Below, one piece after another: positions 45,764 through 54,550 of a stretch of 64,000 nt of DNA. Below the pieces are notes generated by a model that was given only the letters and a program-made list of their open reading frames with translations, was not told the DNA's origin and did no database searches. Each line of letters starts with the position of its first letter. Within the stretch, counting starts at the first letter, position 1. Position numbers and translations under genes: made by a program. Location: positions 1 to 64,000 of the forward strand of contig VGSG01000010.1 of NCBI GenBank assembly GCA_016875095.1, given 5' to 3'. The DNA is from Deltaproteobacteria bacterium. Its GTDB lineage: Bacteria > Desulfobacterota > Desulfomonilia > Desulfomonilales > Desulfomonilaceae.

Positions 45764-47119
45764 ATGCGGAGCGATTCTCCACCAAACCAAACGCTGAGGA
45801 GCCTGCCTTTTTACTTCTCCCGCAATTTCTTTTTGCTCTTTTCCTTGGTTTCAGCCGGGCTGGTCTGGACATCAGTCACTTATGGCGCGCCCCTGTATCT
45901 CTTGGGAATCGCAGACGCCGCGATGGCGCTTGCGGCGCTCCTGGACTTTTTCCTCGCGCCTCATCCGAGAGAGTTGGAACTCCTGCGGGTCCTGCCTCGC
46001 GCGTGCGCCGTGGATCGGCGACACGCGGTCTCCATCCAGATTCGGAACCGAACCAAGAGGCCGATCTCTCTGATCATTACGGACGATGTCCCGCAGCACG
46101 CGACCGTGGAAGGTCTTCCCGTTTCGTCAACAGTACCTGACCGAGCTTCAGCGAAAGTCGAATACGGGATTAGGTTCGGGGAGCGGGGGGACGCTCGGTT
46201 CGGCCTGCTTCATTTCTGGATTCCGGGGCGGCTTGGGCTGGTGTGGAAGCGCGGTGAAGCGGGTCCTGCGGCAACGGTGCGGGTCTATCCGTGGCTTTCC
46301 GCAATCGAGAAAAGAAAAATAGGGCTATGGCGGTCCACGGTCGCACATGCCGCGCTCCGTCAACTGAAGAAAGGAGTCGGCACGGAATTTGACGGTTTGC
46401 GAGATTACATGGCAGGAGACGATCCCAGACTGATCCATTGGCCCACCAGCGCGCGGACCGGGAAATTCATGGTGCGTGAGAACCGTGTGGAACGGAGCCA
46501 GAACATCCTGTTGGTCTTGGATGCCGGGCGAATGATGACCGCACGGGTGAAGGGCAAGACCAAGTTCGATCACGAGCTCAACGCGGCCCTCATGATCGCG
46601 TACAGCGCGCTTGAGCTGGGTGACAGGGTCGGGGTTATCGTATTTGCTCATGACTTGGTCTGTTTCGTTGCCGAATCAGGCGGGCCGACGCAATTCGGAC
46701 GCATCCTGGACGCGACGCACGGAGTGGAACCGAAGATGGAAGAGCCCCGATTTCACGTTCCGTTCTCTCTCATCGCCGCCCGCATAAGGAGACGGAGCCT
46801 CGTCATAATCTTCACCGACTTGATTGACGAACGCGCATCGGCAGGTCTGATACGCCATACTGTGGGGCTGCTCCCCAGGCATCTCCCGTTGGTGGCGGCC
46901 ATATCGGACAGCGAGGTGGTGGAAATCGCGGACTCTGTTCCCGAGAGCGTGCAAGATCTCTACCGCCAGGGCGTTGCCGCGGAAATACTGACACGACGGG
47001 AGCAACTCCTGGCAAAGCTCTCCTCAGCCGGTGTGATGGCGCTGGATGCGCCGCCGGAGCGCTTCTCGGCGGGCGTGGTCGAACAGTATCTCCGGGTGAA
47101 GAGGAGGGCGCTTCTTTAG
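45764..47119 (+). CDS. DUF58 (VWA-related) membrane protein, MoxR partner
   Basis: 451 residues. Two N-terminal membrane segments (about 20-55), a beta-sandwich region, then the DUF58 motif GVGTEFDGLRDYMAGDDPRLIHWPTSARTG and a VWA-like fold beginning NILLVLDAGRMM with later FTDLIDE. The MIDAS aspartate-x-Ser is changed to DAGR, so metal binding may differ from true VWA domains. It is the likely client or effector of the MoxR ATPase. Confidence 0.87.
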   Translation: MRSDSPPNQTLRSLPFYFSRNFFLLFSLVSAGLVWTSVTYGAPLYLLGIADAAMALAALLDFFLAPHPRELELLRVLPRACAVDRRHAVSIQIRNRTKRPISLIITDDVPQHATVEGLPVSSTVPDRASAKVEYGIRFGERGDARFGLLHFWIPGRLGLVWKRGEAGPAATVRVYPWLSAIEKRKIGLWRSTVAHAALRQLKKGVGTEFDGLRDYMAGDDPRLIHWPTSARTGKFMVRENRVERSQNILLVLDAGRMMTARVKGKTKFDHELNAALMIAYSALELGDRVGVIVFAHDLVCFVAESGGPTQFGRILDATHGVEPKMEEPRFHVPFSLIAARIRRRSLVIIFTDLIDERASAGLIRHTVGLLPRHLPLVAAISDSEVVEIADSVPESVQDLYRQGVAAEILTRREQLLAKLSSAGVMALDAPPERFSAGVVEQYLRVKRRALL

Positions 47120-47121
47120 CC

Positions 47122-47805
47122 CTATTCCTGATATATCACCCGATTGTCCTCTCTGTGGTCCACCATGTAGAGCAGCTTGGCTTTCTCTTTGAGTTCCTGC
47201 TCCAAGACGGGAAGCGAATTTCGGTCTATGTGGAACGCTCGCACATAGACGTGGCGGAATCCTTCCGGCGCGTTCTCATAGGAGCTGAGGATGCTCACAA
47301 GGCGGGCCCGGTGCTTTCGGATGATATCGGTGACCTCTTTGATGGAACCCGGGCGATCCTCCAGCAAGAAACCGAACTGCACGCCCCGTTTCCTCAGTCC
47401 CGTAAGGGCAATGAAGGCCTTGAACATATCGTTCTTCGTGATAATACCGACGATCGCGCCGGTCTTATCCAGCACCGGCGCGCCGGAGATGTTATTGCGC
47501 AGGAGCGTTTCCGCAGCCTCTTCCATCGTGAAATCAAAAGGCACGGTGATCGGGTTGCGGCTCATAATGGCTTCGCAGGTGAGCCGCGTGATGTGATAGA
47601 GAATTTGCCGCACATCCATAACAGCCACGTCGGAAGGCGCGGCCCTTCTCAGATCGCGATCCGTCAAGATACCCACGAGCTTGCCCTGGTCCATTACGGG
47701 CGCCATGCTAATGCGATGGTCCATCATAAGATTGATGGCGCGTTGCATGGTGTCGTTTACGTCAACCGTCACCACATTCTTGCTCATCCAATCCTTTACG
47801 AGCAT
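47122..47805 (-). CDS. CBS-pair plus ACT-domain regulatory protein (AcuB-like)
   Basis: 227 residues. CBS1 starts VKDWMSKNVVTVDVNDTMQRAINLM and ends GILTDRDL; CBS2 is EAIMSRNPITVPFDFTMEEAAETLL and ends GIITKNDM. An ACT-like domain follows (GVQFGFLLEDRPGSIKEVTDIIRKH). CBS pairs bind adenosine nucleotides and ACT domains bind amino acids, so the protein may sense both. It converges with the DUF58 gene, only 2 nt away. Its target is unknown. Confidence 0.85.
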   Translation of the reverse strand: MLVKDWMSKNVVTVDVNDTMQRAINLMMDHRISMAPVMDQGKLVGILTDRDLRRAAPSDVAVMDVRQILYHITRLTCEAIMSRNPITVPFDFTMEEAAETLLRNNISGAPVLDKTGAIVGIITKNDMFKAFIALTGLRKRGVQFGFLLEDRPGSIKEVTDIIRKHRARLVSILSSYENAPEGFRHVYVRAFHIDRNSLPVLEQELKEKAKLLYMVDHREDNRVIYQE

Positions 47806-48008
47806 AAAGCCACCTCCAGGTCAGCGGAAAAGTTTCAGAAATCGGATAACTCACCACTCGCGTCGCCTTGGTCTGTTGTTGACACGGTCTGCTCTCACAT
47901 AGCTGAAATCACGGAGGGATCGTCTTACGGGGATTTTCCCCCTCATTTCTTCAGGAAGCCTTTGGCGCCCACACCTTAGCATGGATCGCAGGCTGCCGAC
48001 AGCGATCT

Positions 48009-49004
48009 TCACTTCATGCCGGAAACGATCTGGTCCATGCGCTCTCCGTCCCGAATCAAGCGCGCATCACGGAAACCGGCGCGTTGCAGATCCTCCTTGA
48101 CTTCACTCAAGGTGTACGAGTCGCCGCCCGCGGTTGCGGCCAACATGTTCACCGCGAAGATCGCGCCTTCGGGCGGCAACGTGCGACTGTCATCCATGAA
48201 GAAATCTCGCAGGAGAATGGTTCCCCCGGGTTCGAGGCATCGGTGAATCTTTTGGTATAGCCGCAGATTTTCCTCGCGGGCGTTGCTGTGAATGATCGCG
48301 GAGAGCAACGCCACGTCATGTCCCTTGGGCAGATCGTCCAGTAGGTAATCCCCCTCCACTATCTCGATACGATCCCGCACAGGGCTGCCGGCAAGAAACT
48401 CGCGGGCTATCTTGCAGACCCGCGGCAAATCAAAAAGCGTCGCGGTAAGATGCGGGCCGGCCTTGAGGAAAGCCACAGAGTAGATTCCGGATCCGCCGCC
48501 CACATCCAGCAGACGCCGATAGGCTGAAAGGTCAAGCGAATTGGCGATCCGGTCGGCAACCATGCGGCCGACCACCTGCATCGCGCCGATAAAGGACTCC
48601 AGATCTTCTTGCGGGCGATCTTCCAGCGGTCGCACGTTGGGATTCTTTCCGGTGATGACGATTTCTCTCAAGGCAGACCAGCACCGCCAAAGATGCGTGC
48701 GATGAAGAATCATGGGCAGCACGGTTTCTTCGCCTTTATGTGAGAGCAAGCGTGCGACGGTTTCATCAACCGAATATGCATCATTAGCCGCTTTTTGGAT
48801 CAGCCCCATCGACGCGAGCGCGTCGAGGAGGATTCGCAGAGCGCGAGGGTTCCAGCCCTCCGGTGCGCAGAGCTGCTCCACGGTGTATGGACCGCCACGT
48901 AACTTGGTAAAGAGGTCCAGCTCGGCCGCGGTGAGAAAAATCCGTGGCCGAGAAAAACCGGCTCCCAACTCAAGCAGCTTTTCCTTGCTCCATAGCTCTG
49001 CCAT
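48009..49004 (-). CDS. SAM-dependent O-methyltransferase family 2 (acetylserotonin OMT-like)
   Basis: 331 residues: an N-terminal winged-helix dimerisation domain (AAELDLFTKLRGGPYTVEQL ... LRILLDALASMGLIQ), then a Rossmann methyltransferase. The SAM motif I is LLDVGGGSGIYSVAF, followed by LFDLP, EGDYL and GGTILLRDFFMDD. Such enzymes methylate hydroxyl groups of small aromatic or polyketide-like compounds; in bacteria some belong to bacteriochlorophyll or menaquinone-related routes. No partner genes indicate the substrate. The gene is isolated, with about 200 nt of featureless sequence on its 3' side. Confidence 0.83.
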   Translation of the reverse strand: MAELWSKEKLLELGAGFSRPRIFLTAAELDLFTKLRGGPYTVEQLCAPEGWNPRALRILLDALASMGLIQKAANDAYSVDETVARLLSHKGEETVLPMILHRTHLWRCWSALREIVITGKNPNVRPLEDRPQEDLESFIGAMQVVGRMVADRIANSLDLSAYRRLLDVGGGSGIYSVAFLKAGPHLTATLFDLPRVCKIAREFLAGSPVRDRIEIVEGDYLLDDLPKGHDVALLSAIIHSNAREENLRLYQKIHRCLEPGGTILLRDFFMDDSRTLPPEGAIFAVNMLAATAGGDSYTLSEVKEDLQRAGFRDARLIRDGERMDQIVSGMK

Positions 49005-49173
49005 GGCTCAGCGCCTCCGAGGAATGGTCTCCGCCGCGTGTTCGATCTTATCAGCCTTCACTATCATAGCCGGACAGAATCACGCACTGAGATTTTTCAG
49101 GAACGCGTACCCGGTTGACATCCGCCTAACTGCATCATCATACTAGGGCAATCATGACTGAATCGAGGACGCA

Positions 49174-49329
49174 ATGAAATACTTAGTGGGAGTCCTGTTG
49201 GGCGCTCTGGTCGGCTTCGGCTTGTACCTGGCGAGTTCTCTGACAGGCTCAGGATGAATGCTCTGGTGCCATCCGGTGGTCGCAGTGGGACTCGGCTCCG
49301 CCATCGGACTGGCCCTGGCCTCAGTGTGA
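49174..49329 (+). CDS. Candidate selenoprotein: 51-aa DUF6132-like membrane protein with an in-frame TGA
   Basis: ATG 49174 has GAGGA just upstream. 27 codons (MKYLVGVLLGALVGFGLYLA then SSLTGSG) lead to TGA at 49255-49257. The same frame then continues as MLWCHPVVAVGLGSAIGLALASV to a second TGA at 49327. Reading the first TGA as selenocysteine gives two transmembrane helices joined by TGSG-U-MLWCHP. From memory, DUF6132 proteins have GF-12 residues-C-4 residues-NP-then GALLG; here U takes the Cys place with the same spacing and HP for NP. Just after the TGA a hairpin (49261-49287) with a 5-nt loop UCCGG resembles a bacterial SECIS. The alternative is two adjacent miniproteins or a decayed gene. 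The Crp/Fnr gene follows. Confidence 0.5.
49261..49287 (+). promoter_or_regulatory. Putative SECIS-like hairpin after the in-frame TGA
   Basis: Pairs C61-G87, C63-G85, T64-A84, G65-C83, a 2x2 mismatch, G68-T80, C69-G79, C70-G78 and A71-T77 (last two digits of 492xx) close a loop TCCGG that begins 15 nt after the TGA. Bacterial SECIS hairpins sit in this distance range and use a G in the apical loop. The stem is short and interrupted, so this is suggestive only. Confidence 0.35.
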
Positions 49330-49410
49330 GGCCGTCTCCACAAGGCTTACGCTTTCAGTGTGAGCGCTCCCGCAATTTTCTGCGAATCGCATAACGAATG
49401 GGTAGTTTCC

Positions 49411-50079
49411 ATGCCGGATATCGACATCATGTCCGCGCTTTCTCCGACGCAGCGAGCCTCCCTCGAAAAAGATGCGGTTAAGAGAACGCACCGGAAGGGA
49501 ACAGTCATAAGCGGCCCCGACGACGAAAATGATCGGGTCAACTTGGTGGTGTCGGGAAGGGTCAAGATTTACAGCCTCTCCGCCTGTGGTAACGAGATCA
49601 TTTTCCGATTCTGCGGGCCGAATTCCTTTTTCGGCATAGCCGGGCTTTTCGGAGCCGGGCAACGAAATGTTTTTTCTGAAGCGGTAGAAGACACTGAGGT
49701 GATGAGTATCAGTAGCGCCAGTGTCGAGCGAGTTGTCTCAGAAAACCCGGCGCTGGCCATGTCTCTCATTCGAGTCCTCTCCAGCCGCATCAGACAAGCT
49801 CACGAGGCGATCAGGGAATTTGTGTTTTGCGACGCTCGTTCGCGAGTTGCCCATCTGCTAGTCAAGCTTGCCGAGATCGAAGACGACGCCAACCCCGGAG
49901 TTCCTGTCCGACTCAAGGGCAAGATGACTCACCAGGACATTGCGGACATGATCGGCGCGACCCGCCAAACGGTTACGGAAATCATCAATGAATTCAAGAG
50001 ACAAGGATACGTCAAATCTGAAGCGCGGGCAATTGTTATTCTGGATTGCCAACGACTGAGAGATCTCATAACAGACTAA
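49411..50079 (+). CDS. Crp/Fnr-family transcription regulator
   Basis: 222 residues from ATG 49411 (239 from GTG 49360). An N-terminal cyclic-nucleotide-binding beta-roll (GTVISGPDDENDRVNLVVSGRVKIY ... FFGIAGLFGAGQRNVFSEAVEDTEV), a long dimer helix, and a C-terminal winged helix with recognition segment MTHQDIADMIGATRQTVTEIINEFKRQG. There is no N-terminal FNR-type Cys cluster, so it is not an obvious Fe-S oxygen sensor; the ligand could be a nucleotide, heme or none. It may control the neighbouring small membrane protein, sulfotransferase or SLC13 genes. Confidence 0.9.
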   Translation: MPDIDIMSALSPTQRASLEKDAVKRTHRKGTVISGPDDENDRVNLVVSGRVKIYSLSACGNEIIFRFCGPNSFFGIAGLFGAGQRNVFSEAVEDTEVMSISSASVERVVSENPALAMSLIRVLSSRIRQAHEAIREFVFCDARSRVAHLLVKLAEIEDDANPGVPVRLKGKMTHQDIADMIGATRQTVTEIINEFKRQGYVKSEARAIVILDCQRLRDLITD

Positions 50080-50361
50080 CCGGGCCATTGCCGAGTCGAT
50101 CCTGCCTGAATACGTTCCGCGTTTCCGAGGAAAGGCGTTTGGCCGAGAAATGGCTCGCGCCTCCCTTACTTCGAAATAGCCGGCATCCCCCATTTGTGGC
50201 CGAAACCCCGCGGGAGGCGGCGGCAAAGGATTTTTCTGAGAGCACGCTGCCTTTCAGTACCCTCTTCCATAAAAAAAAGCCTGTTGTCGGCCGGCCGACA
50301 TTCTTCCGGATTGCCGGTTCGGTATGATCTGCCGGAAACGCGCGGCAGAGAGGAGAAAGAA

Positions 50362-51504
50362 ATGGCAATAGAGATGCCGGAGCGCCCCGTATTTGTGATC
50401 GGGTACGAACGGTCCGGCACCACGCTTCTCATGGCAATGCTGGCCTGTCATCCGCGGATAGCATTCCCTGAAGTGGGTTGGCTTTTTCCGCGCATCTACC
50501 CCTGGAGATATACGTACGGAGATCTTAGCATCGCCGCAAACTTCCGCACCCTGGCGGCTGAGATGATCTTCGGATTAAACCAGCCTATGTGGGGTATGAG
50601 GCTGAGCCCCATGAACGCAGTGGACATCATCACATCGCTAGCGCCCGAGAGGAGTTTTGCCGGAATTTACTACGCGATGCACTATCGATATGCCCAGGAG
50701 TGCGGAGGCAAGCCTCGCTGGGGGCAAAAGACTCCCAACAACCTCTTTTTCGTTCCTCAGATCCGGGAAAGTTTCCCGAACGCCCAATTTATTTTCATTG
50801 TGCGCGACGGCAGAGATGCGAGCGCAACGAGTCTCGAGTCCGCATTCGGAGCCGGTCACATCTATAGCGCGGCCCACACGTGGAATTTGGCCAACGGCTT
50901 TGTGAAGCCGTTCAGGAACGGGCTCGATTCGTCAACATGGCTCGATGTCAAATACGAAGATCTCGTCCGAAAGCCGGAACAAGTTCTCAAAACCGTATGC
51001 GACTTCTTGGGCGAAAAATATCACGCAGAAATGCTTGAATTCCACCGCACGCCGCTGGCCCGCGCGCGTGGTAAGCAGCGCGACCATGCGCCTCTGGGGT
51101 ATCCGGTGTCAGACCGATACGTAGGCATTTATAAACACTTGCTCAGTGTGAGAGATCAGCGGATTTACGCGGGAGTCGCGGGACAAACGCACAAGGAATA
51201 TGGCTATGACTTGGACGTGGAACCGATAGAGATATCGGAAACCGATCGCACGCTTTGGATCGAACTGGACGGCAGGATTAGAGCAGCACGCCTCGACGGG
51301 CCCGGGGGACACATTGTCTTTGACAGCTTTCGTGACTGGCTCGTGGATCAAAGAAAGGAGCGCAAGCAGAAAGGAACCTGGACGGATCAAGATGTCACCC
51401 ACGAATTCCCCGAGGGACATCCTAATGAAGAATATATCGTCGGTTTTCGCGCGCCGAAGAAATGGAAAGAGCATTTTTGCATCAAACGGCGGTATGAGAG
51501 CTGA
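50362..51504 (+). CDS. PAPS-dependent sulfotransferase family protein
   Basis: 380 residues from ATG 50362 with GAGGAGAAAG at ideal distance. The 5'-phosphosulfate loop is GYERSGTTLLMAMLACHP (about 13-30) and the 3'-phosphate motif is FIVRDGRDASATS (about 148-160), followed by LDVKYEDLVRKPEQVLKTVCDFLG. It moves sulfate from PAPS to a hydroxyl of a glycan, lipid or small molecule in the cytoplasm. The acceptor is unknown. An anion carrier gene of the SLC13 family follows after 204 nt. The 282-nt upstream gap holds a 14-bp palindrome GTCGGCCGGCCGAC. Confidence 0.87.
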   Translation: MAIEMPERPVFVIGYERSGTTLLMAMLACHPRIAFPEVGWLFPRIYPWRYTYGDLSIAANFRTLAAEMIFGLNQPMWGMRLSPMNAVDIITSLAPERSFAGIYYAMHYRYAQECGGKPRWGQKTPNNLFFVPQIRESFPNAQFIFIVRDGRDASATSLESAFGAGHIYSAAHTWNLANGFVKPFRNGLDSSTWLDVKYEDLVRKPEQVLKTVCDFLGEKYHAEMLEFHRTPLARARGKQRDHAPLGYPVSDRYVGIYKHLLSVRDQRIYAGVAGQTHKEYGYDLDVEPIEISETDRTLWIELDGRIRAARLDGPGGHIVFDSFRDWLVDQRKERKQKGTWTDQDVTHEFPEGHPNEEYIVGFRAPKKWKEHFCIKRRYES

Positions 51505-51708
51505 GCATGTTCAGGTCCGCGCTGACCGGGGCGTGCTCAGGCGACTACTTCATGTGGAAGCCTCCTATCGGCTTCCACTCTTCAGGGAGATCGCTCAACT
51601 CCTGACCGCGTGTTTCCGACGCGAAGGTGGCTCCGAGGCTCGCCGAAATATCATGAATCATCCAATGGGGTCGTTTCTCGTAGAAGAGGATACAAAGGGA
51701 GGCCTGAC

Positions 51709-53235
51709 ATGGAAGAAACAAAGACCATCAGCACGGAGGCCGAAATTCTTTCAGGGAAGGGCGCGTTAAGCTATTGGCTCGAAAACATTCGAACCCAAGG
51801 AACGCACCCCAACAAAACCGTCATCGGGTACGTGACGGCGTGGGCAGCCTGGGCCGCCATCCTTTGGTTGATAGATTTCGGACGAGCGATTCCTTCTTAT
51901 CCTGCTCAGGCAACTCTTGCAGTGGTCGTTTGGGCATCGATCATGTGGGTGAGCGAAGCCATGCCCGTTGGCGTGACAGGACTCATGATTCCGATGCTTC
52001 TCGTCGTCACGAAGGCTATTCCAACGATACCCCAGGCATTTGGAGGGTTCGTGCTGGACGTGACCTTTTTGACCCTCGGCGCGTTTCTCTTTGCAGCGAT
52101 CTTGTCTGCTGCGCGACTCGACACGAGAATTGCCTTGACCATACTCTCCAAAATGAAGGCTACGCGAGCCAAGCAAATCATAATGGGGCTATTCGCAACG
52201 AACATGGTCCTCGGATTGGTGGTCCCCGCTGCAAATGCGAGATCAACTACCGTCCTGCCGATCGTCAATGGCGTTATAGGCCTGTTTGGCGATACTCCGG
52301 CCGAACAAAACGCGAAAAAAGCTATCGTGATTTCCTGTATCGTCTACGCAACGATGGTGGGAGGCATTCTGTTCCTCACAGCCCACTTGCCGAACGTGCT
52401 TATGGTCGGGCTCTTTGACAAACAACTGGGCGTACGGATCTCGTGGATCCAATGGCTCTGGTTGCACCTTCCCATAATCGGTCTATACCCGATCATGTAC
52501 TGGATTGTCAGCTCCGTTTTCCGGTGTGGTGCGGTTGAGGTCCCTGGAGGACTCGCGAGAATATCCAAGGAGAATGACGAGCTTGGCCCCACCAAGCCTC
52601 ATGAATGGGTCATTCTCGTGATTTTCGGATTTGCCGCGGTCATGTGGGCGCTGGAGGATTTCCACAAAATAAAGACCGGAATGGTGGCCCTCATTGCGGT
52701 AGGGGTCTTTTTCATACCTGGTGTATTTCCGTTCAACTGGCGTCTGATTCAAAGCAAGACAATTTGGGGAACGTGGCTCCTGCTTGGAGGCGCGCTGTCG
52801 TTGTCCGCCGCGATGGCTTCCACAGGCCTGGCTAAGCATGTGGCCTTAATGCTTCTTCCTGCGGTTCAGGGCCACGGGTGGGTCGTCGTTCTGTTCATAA
52901 TGATGGCTGCCACACAGTTCATCAGACTGGGAATGCTAAGCAATATAGCGGCCATCGCTCTGCTTGCCCCTATTCTCATGGAGATGGCGCCCCTCCTCGG
53001 AATGAATACCGTCGCTTTTACTCTACTCGTTGCAAATGTGGACACGTTTGCCTTTGTCATTCCGACGCAGGTGGTCGCAGGTGTTGTGGCCTACAGCACC
53101 GGCGCTTTCAACATGTCGGACTATATGAAGGCGGGTTTTCCCACAATGGTGGCTGCAATACTCTGGAGCGTCCTGGTAATGGCGCCCTGGTATGCCGTTA
53201 ATGGATTCCCGGTATGGGAACCTTTGGTGAAGTAG
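51709..53235 (+). CDS. SLC13/DASS-family anion transporter
   Basis: 508 residues with about 11-12 membrane segments from ATG 51709 (GGGAGG upstream). Family features include VWASIMWVSEAMPVGVTGLM, a first re-entrant block with TNMVLGLVVPAANARSTTVLP, and a second with LGMLSNIAAIALLAPI. The DASS family brings in di- or tricarboxylates, or sulfate, usually with sodium. The classical SNT motifs are altered (AAN, LSN), so the substrate cannot be assigned. It might supply sulfate for the upstream sulfotransferase or take up dicarboxylates for anaerobic metabolism; both are guesses. Confidence 0.88.
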   Translation: MEETKTISTEAEILSGKGALSYWLENIRTQGTHPNKTVIGYVTAWAAWAAILWLIDFGRAIPSYPAQATLAVVVWASIMWVSEAMPVGVTGLMIPMLLVVTKAIPTIPQAFGGFVLDVTFLTLGAFLFAAILSAARLDTRIALTILSKMKATRAKQIIMGLFATNMVLGLVVPAANARSTTVLPIVNGVIGLFGDTPAEQNAKKAIVISCIVYATMVGGILFLTAHLPNVLMVGLFDKQLGVRISWIQWLWLHLPIIGLYPIMYWIVSSVFRCGAVEVPGGLARISKENDELGPTKPHEWVILVIFGFAAVMWALEDFHKIKTGMVALIAVGVFFIPGVFPFNWRLIQSKTIWGTWLLLGGALSLSAAMASTGLAKHVALMLLPAVQGHGWVVVLFIMMAATQFIRLGMLSNIAAIALLAPILMEMAPLLGMNTVAFTLLVANVDTFAFVIPTQVVAGVVAYSTGAFNMSDYMKAGFPTMVAAILWSVLVMAPWYAVNGFPVWEPLVK

Positions 53236-53410
53236 CCTGATCCTGGATTTCAGGTCGCCGCCCTACCTGGCCGGTGTCTTCTGGTCAGCTCTCTCCACTC
53301 AGAAATGGTCTCACAGGTCTCTCCGCCGTGGAATCCGCCAGCGTCGTAATCCGCTCTCAACCAAAGTAGAGACATTACATGAACAAATCTACCTTGTTGC
53401 CCGATGTTGC

Positions 53411-53439
53411 TTGACATTCATCCCACGAAAGACTATTTT
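53411..53439 (+). promoter_or_regulatory. Strong sigma70-like promoter upstream of the TrmJ-like gene
   Basis: TTGACA (53411-53416), a 17-nt spacer and TATTTT (53434-53439). Transcription from about 53446 would begin after the earliest in-frame GTG (53442), supporting a downstream start for the methyltransferase gene. The rest of the 377-nt gap (53236-53612) shows no further structure I can support. Confidence 0.55.
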
Positions 53440-53612
53440 CCGTGGCGCCGGACAGCCGCCTGATCGGCCCTCCGATCGCATATTGGCGGGCTCTGACCTC
53501 ATACTCAAGCGCGCGGGATCGGATTGGCGCCATTAGCAGCGCAAGAAAAGTCGCATGGGGCAGAGGCCGGCCGCTGTATCGTTTGAATAGGGGCACGAGA
53601 GCTACTCCTCAT

Positions 53613-54449
53613 ATGGGTGCGTCGAAAAAGGTTCAGCGTGGCTTCGCGGTTCATCCTGACTGGGCTGTGGCTCTAGGGAATGTGCGGATCGTCCTGGTGG
53701 GAATCACTCATCCCGGGAACATCGGGTCGGTGGCCCGTGTCATGAAAAATATGGGATTGAGAAACCTTGTTTTGGTTTCTTCAACCGATTGTGGACCTGA
53801 GACCGATGCCCGCTTTATGGCATCCGGAGCCTATGACGTGGTGGAACAGGCCCAGAGGAGCTCAGATCTTGCGGAAGGGCTAAGCCAATGCCTCATGGCG
53901 GTGGGAACCTCGGCCAGGCTGGGTCGAAAGAGGTCGAGCGCGCGCACGCCCGATGAGGCGATTCCCGAACTTATGGAACGAGCTCGGTTAGGCCCCGTCG
54001 CCTGCGTCTTCGGCAGGGAAGCTCGGGGCCTCACCAACGAAGAAATCAAGCTGTGCACCCATCACATGGTCATCCCCACGGACGCGGAATTCGCGTCCAT
54101 GAACATCGCCCATGCGTGCGCGATCACAGCCTATGAGATTTTCAAGCGTGCCTGCCGTCCTCGGGGCATACAGATCCGCTCCTTCCAGCCGGCTTCGGTT
54201 GAAGAGCGAGAAGCGATGTTTGAACACATCCAGACTGTGCTAACCCGGGCCGGATTTCTCGAAAAAACCGGTCCCCTGCGCATGATGCGGGATATTAGGC
54301 GCATCCTGAACAGCGCGCAGATGGATAATCGAGACGCAAAGATTATCCGAGGCATTTTCCGCAAGATGGGCAACATGGTCCGTATCGCGGACGAAAAAGC
54401 CCGCACACTGGAAAGACTGCTCCAGGAGAAGCAACTCGGGCGCTCTTAA
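53613..54449 (+). CDS. TrmJ-like SPOUT RNA 2'-O-methyltransferase
   Basis: About 278 residues from ATG 53613, a more usual length than the 335 aa from GTG 53442. SpoU/SPOUT motifs are HPGNIGSVARVMKNMG (motif 1), VFGREARGLTNEE (motif 2) and IPTDAEFASMNIAHA (motif 3), which make the knotted SAM site. The helical C-terminal extension (REAMFEHIQTVLTRAGFLEK ... LRMMRDIRRIL) is the one TrmJ uses for tRNA position 32. Lgt is encoded 100 nt downstream. The RNA target is inferred from the family. Confidence 0.88.
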   Translation: MGASKKVQRGFAVHPDWAVALGNVRIVLVGITHPGNIGSVARVMKNMGLRNLVLVSSTDCGPETDARFMASGAYDVVEQAQRSSDLAEGLSQCLMAVGTSARLGRKRSSARTPDEAIPELMERARLGPVACVFGREARGLTNEEIKLCTHHMVIPTDAEFASMNIAHACAITAYEIFKRACRPRGIQIRSFQPASVEEREAMFEHIQTVLTRAGFLEKTGPLRMMRDIRRILNSAQMDNRDAKIIRGIFRKMGNMVRIADEKARTLERLLQEKQLGRS

Positions 54450-54550
54450 GCCGTTGCGGAGCCGGCTCGGCGTCTGAGGCGGAAAAGGGATCTCTTTGAT
54501 GAATTGGAAAGGGTGCTTGCACACCGAAACAGCCACAATCGGAAAACCGC

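Noticed and set aside
50283-50300. GTCGGCCGGCCGAC palindrome as an operator upstream of the sulfotransferase gene
   Set aside because: It is a short, highly GC-rich self-complementary string with no second copy or adjacent promoter to support operator function.
53442-53612. 57-residue N-terminal extension of the TrmJ-like protein from GTG 53442
   Set aside because: A consensus promoter would start transcription at about 53446, after this GTG, and the extension has no family match.
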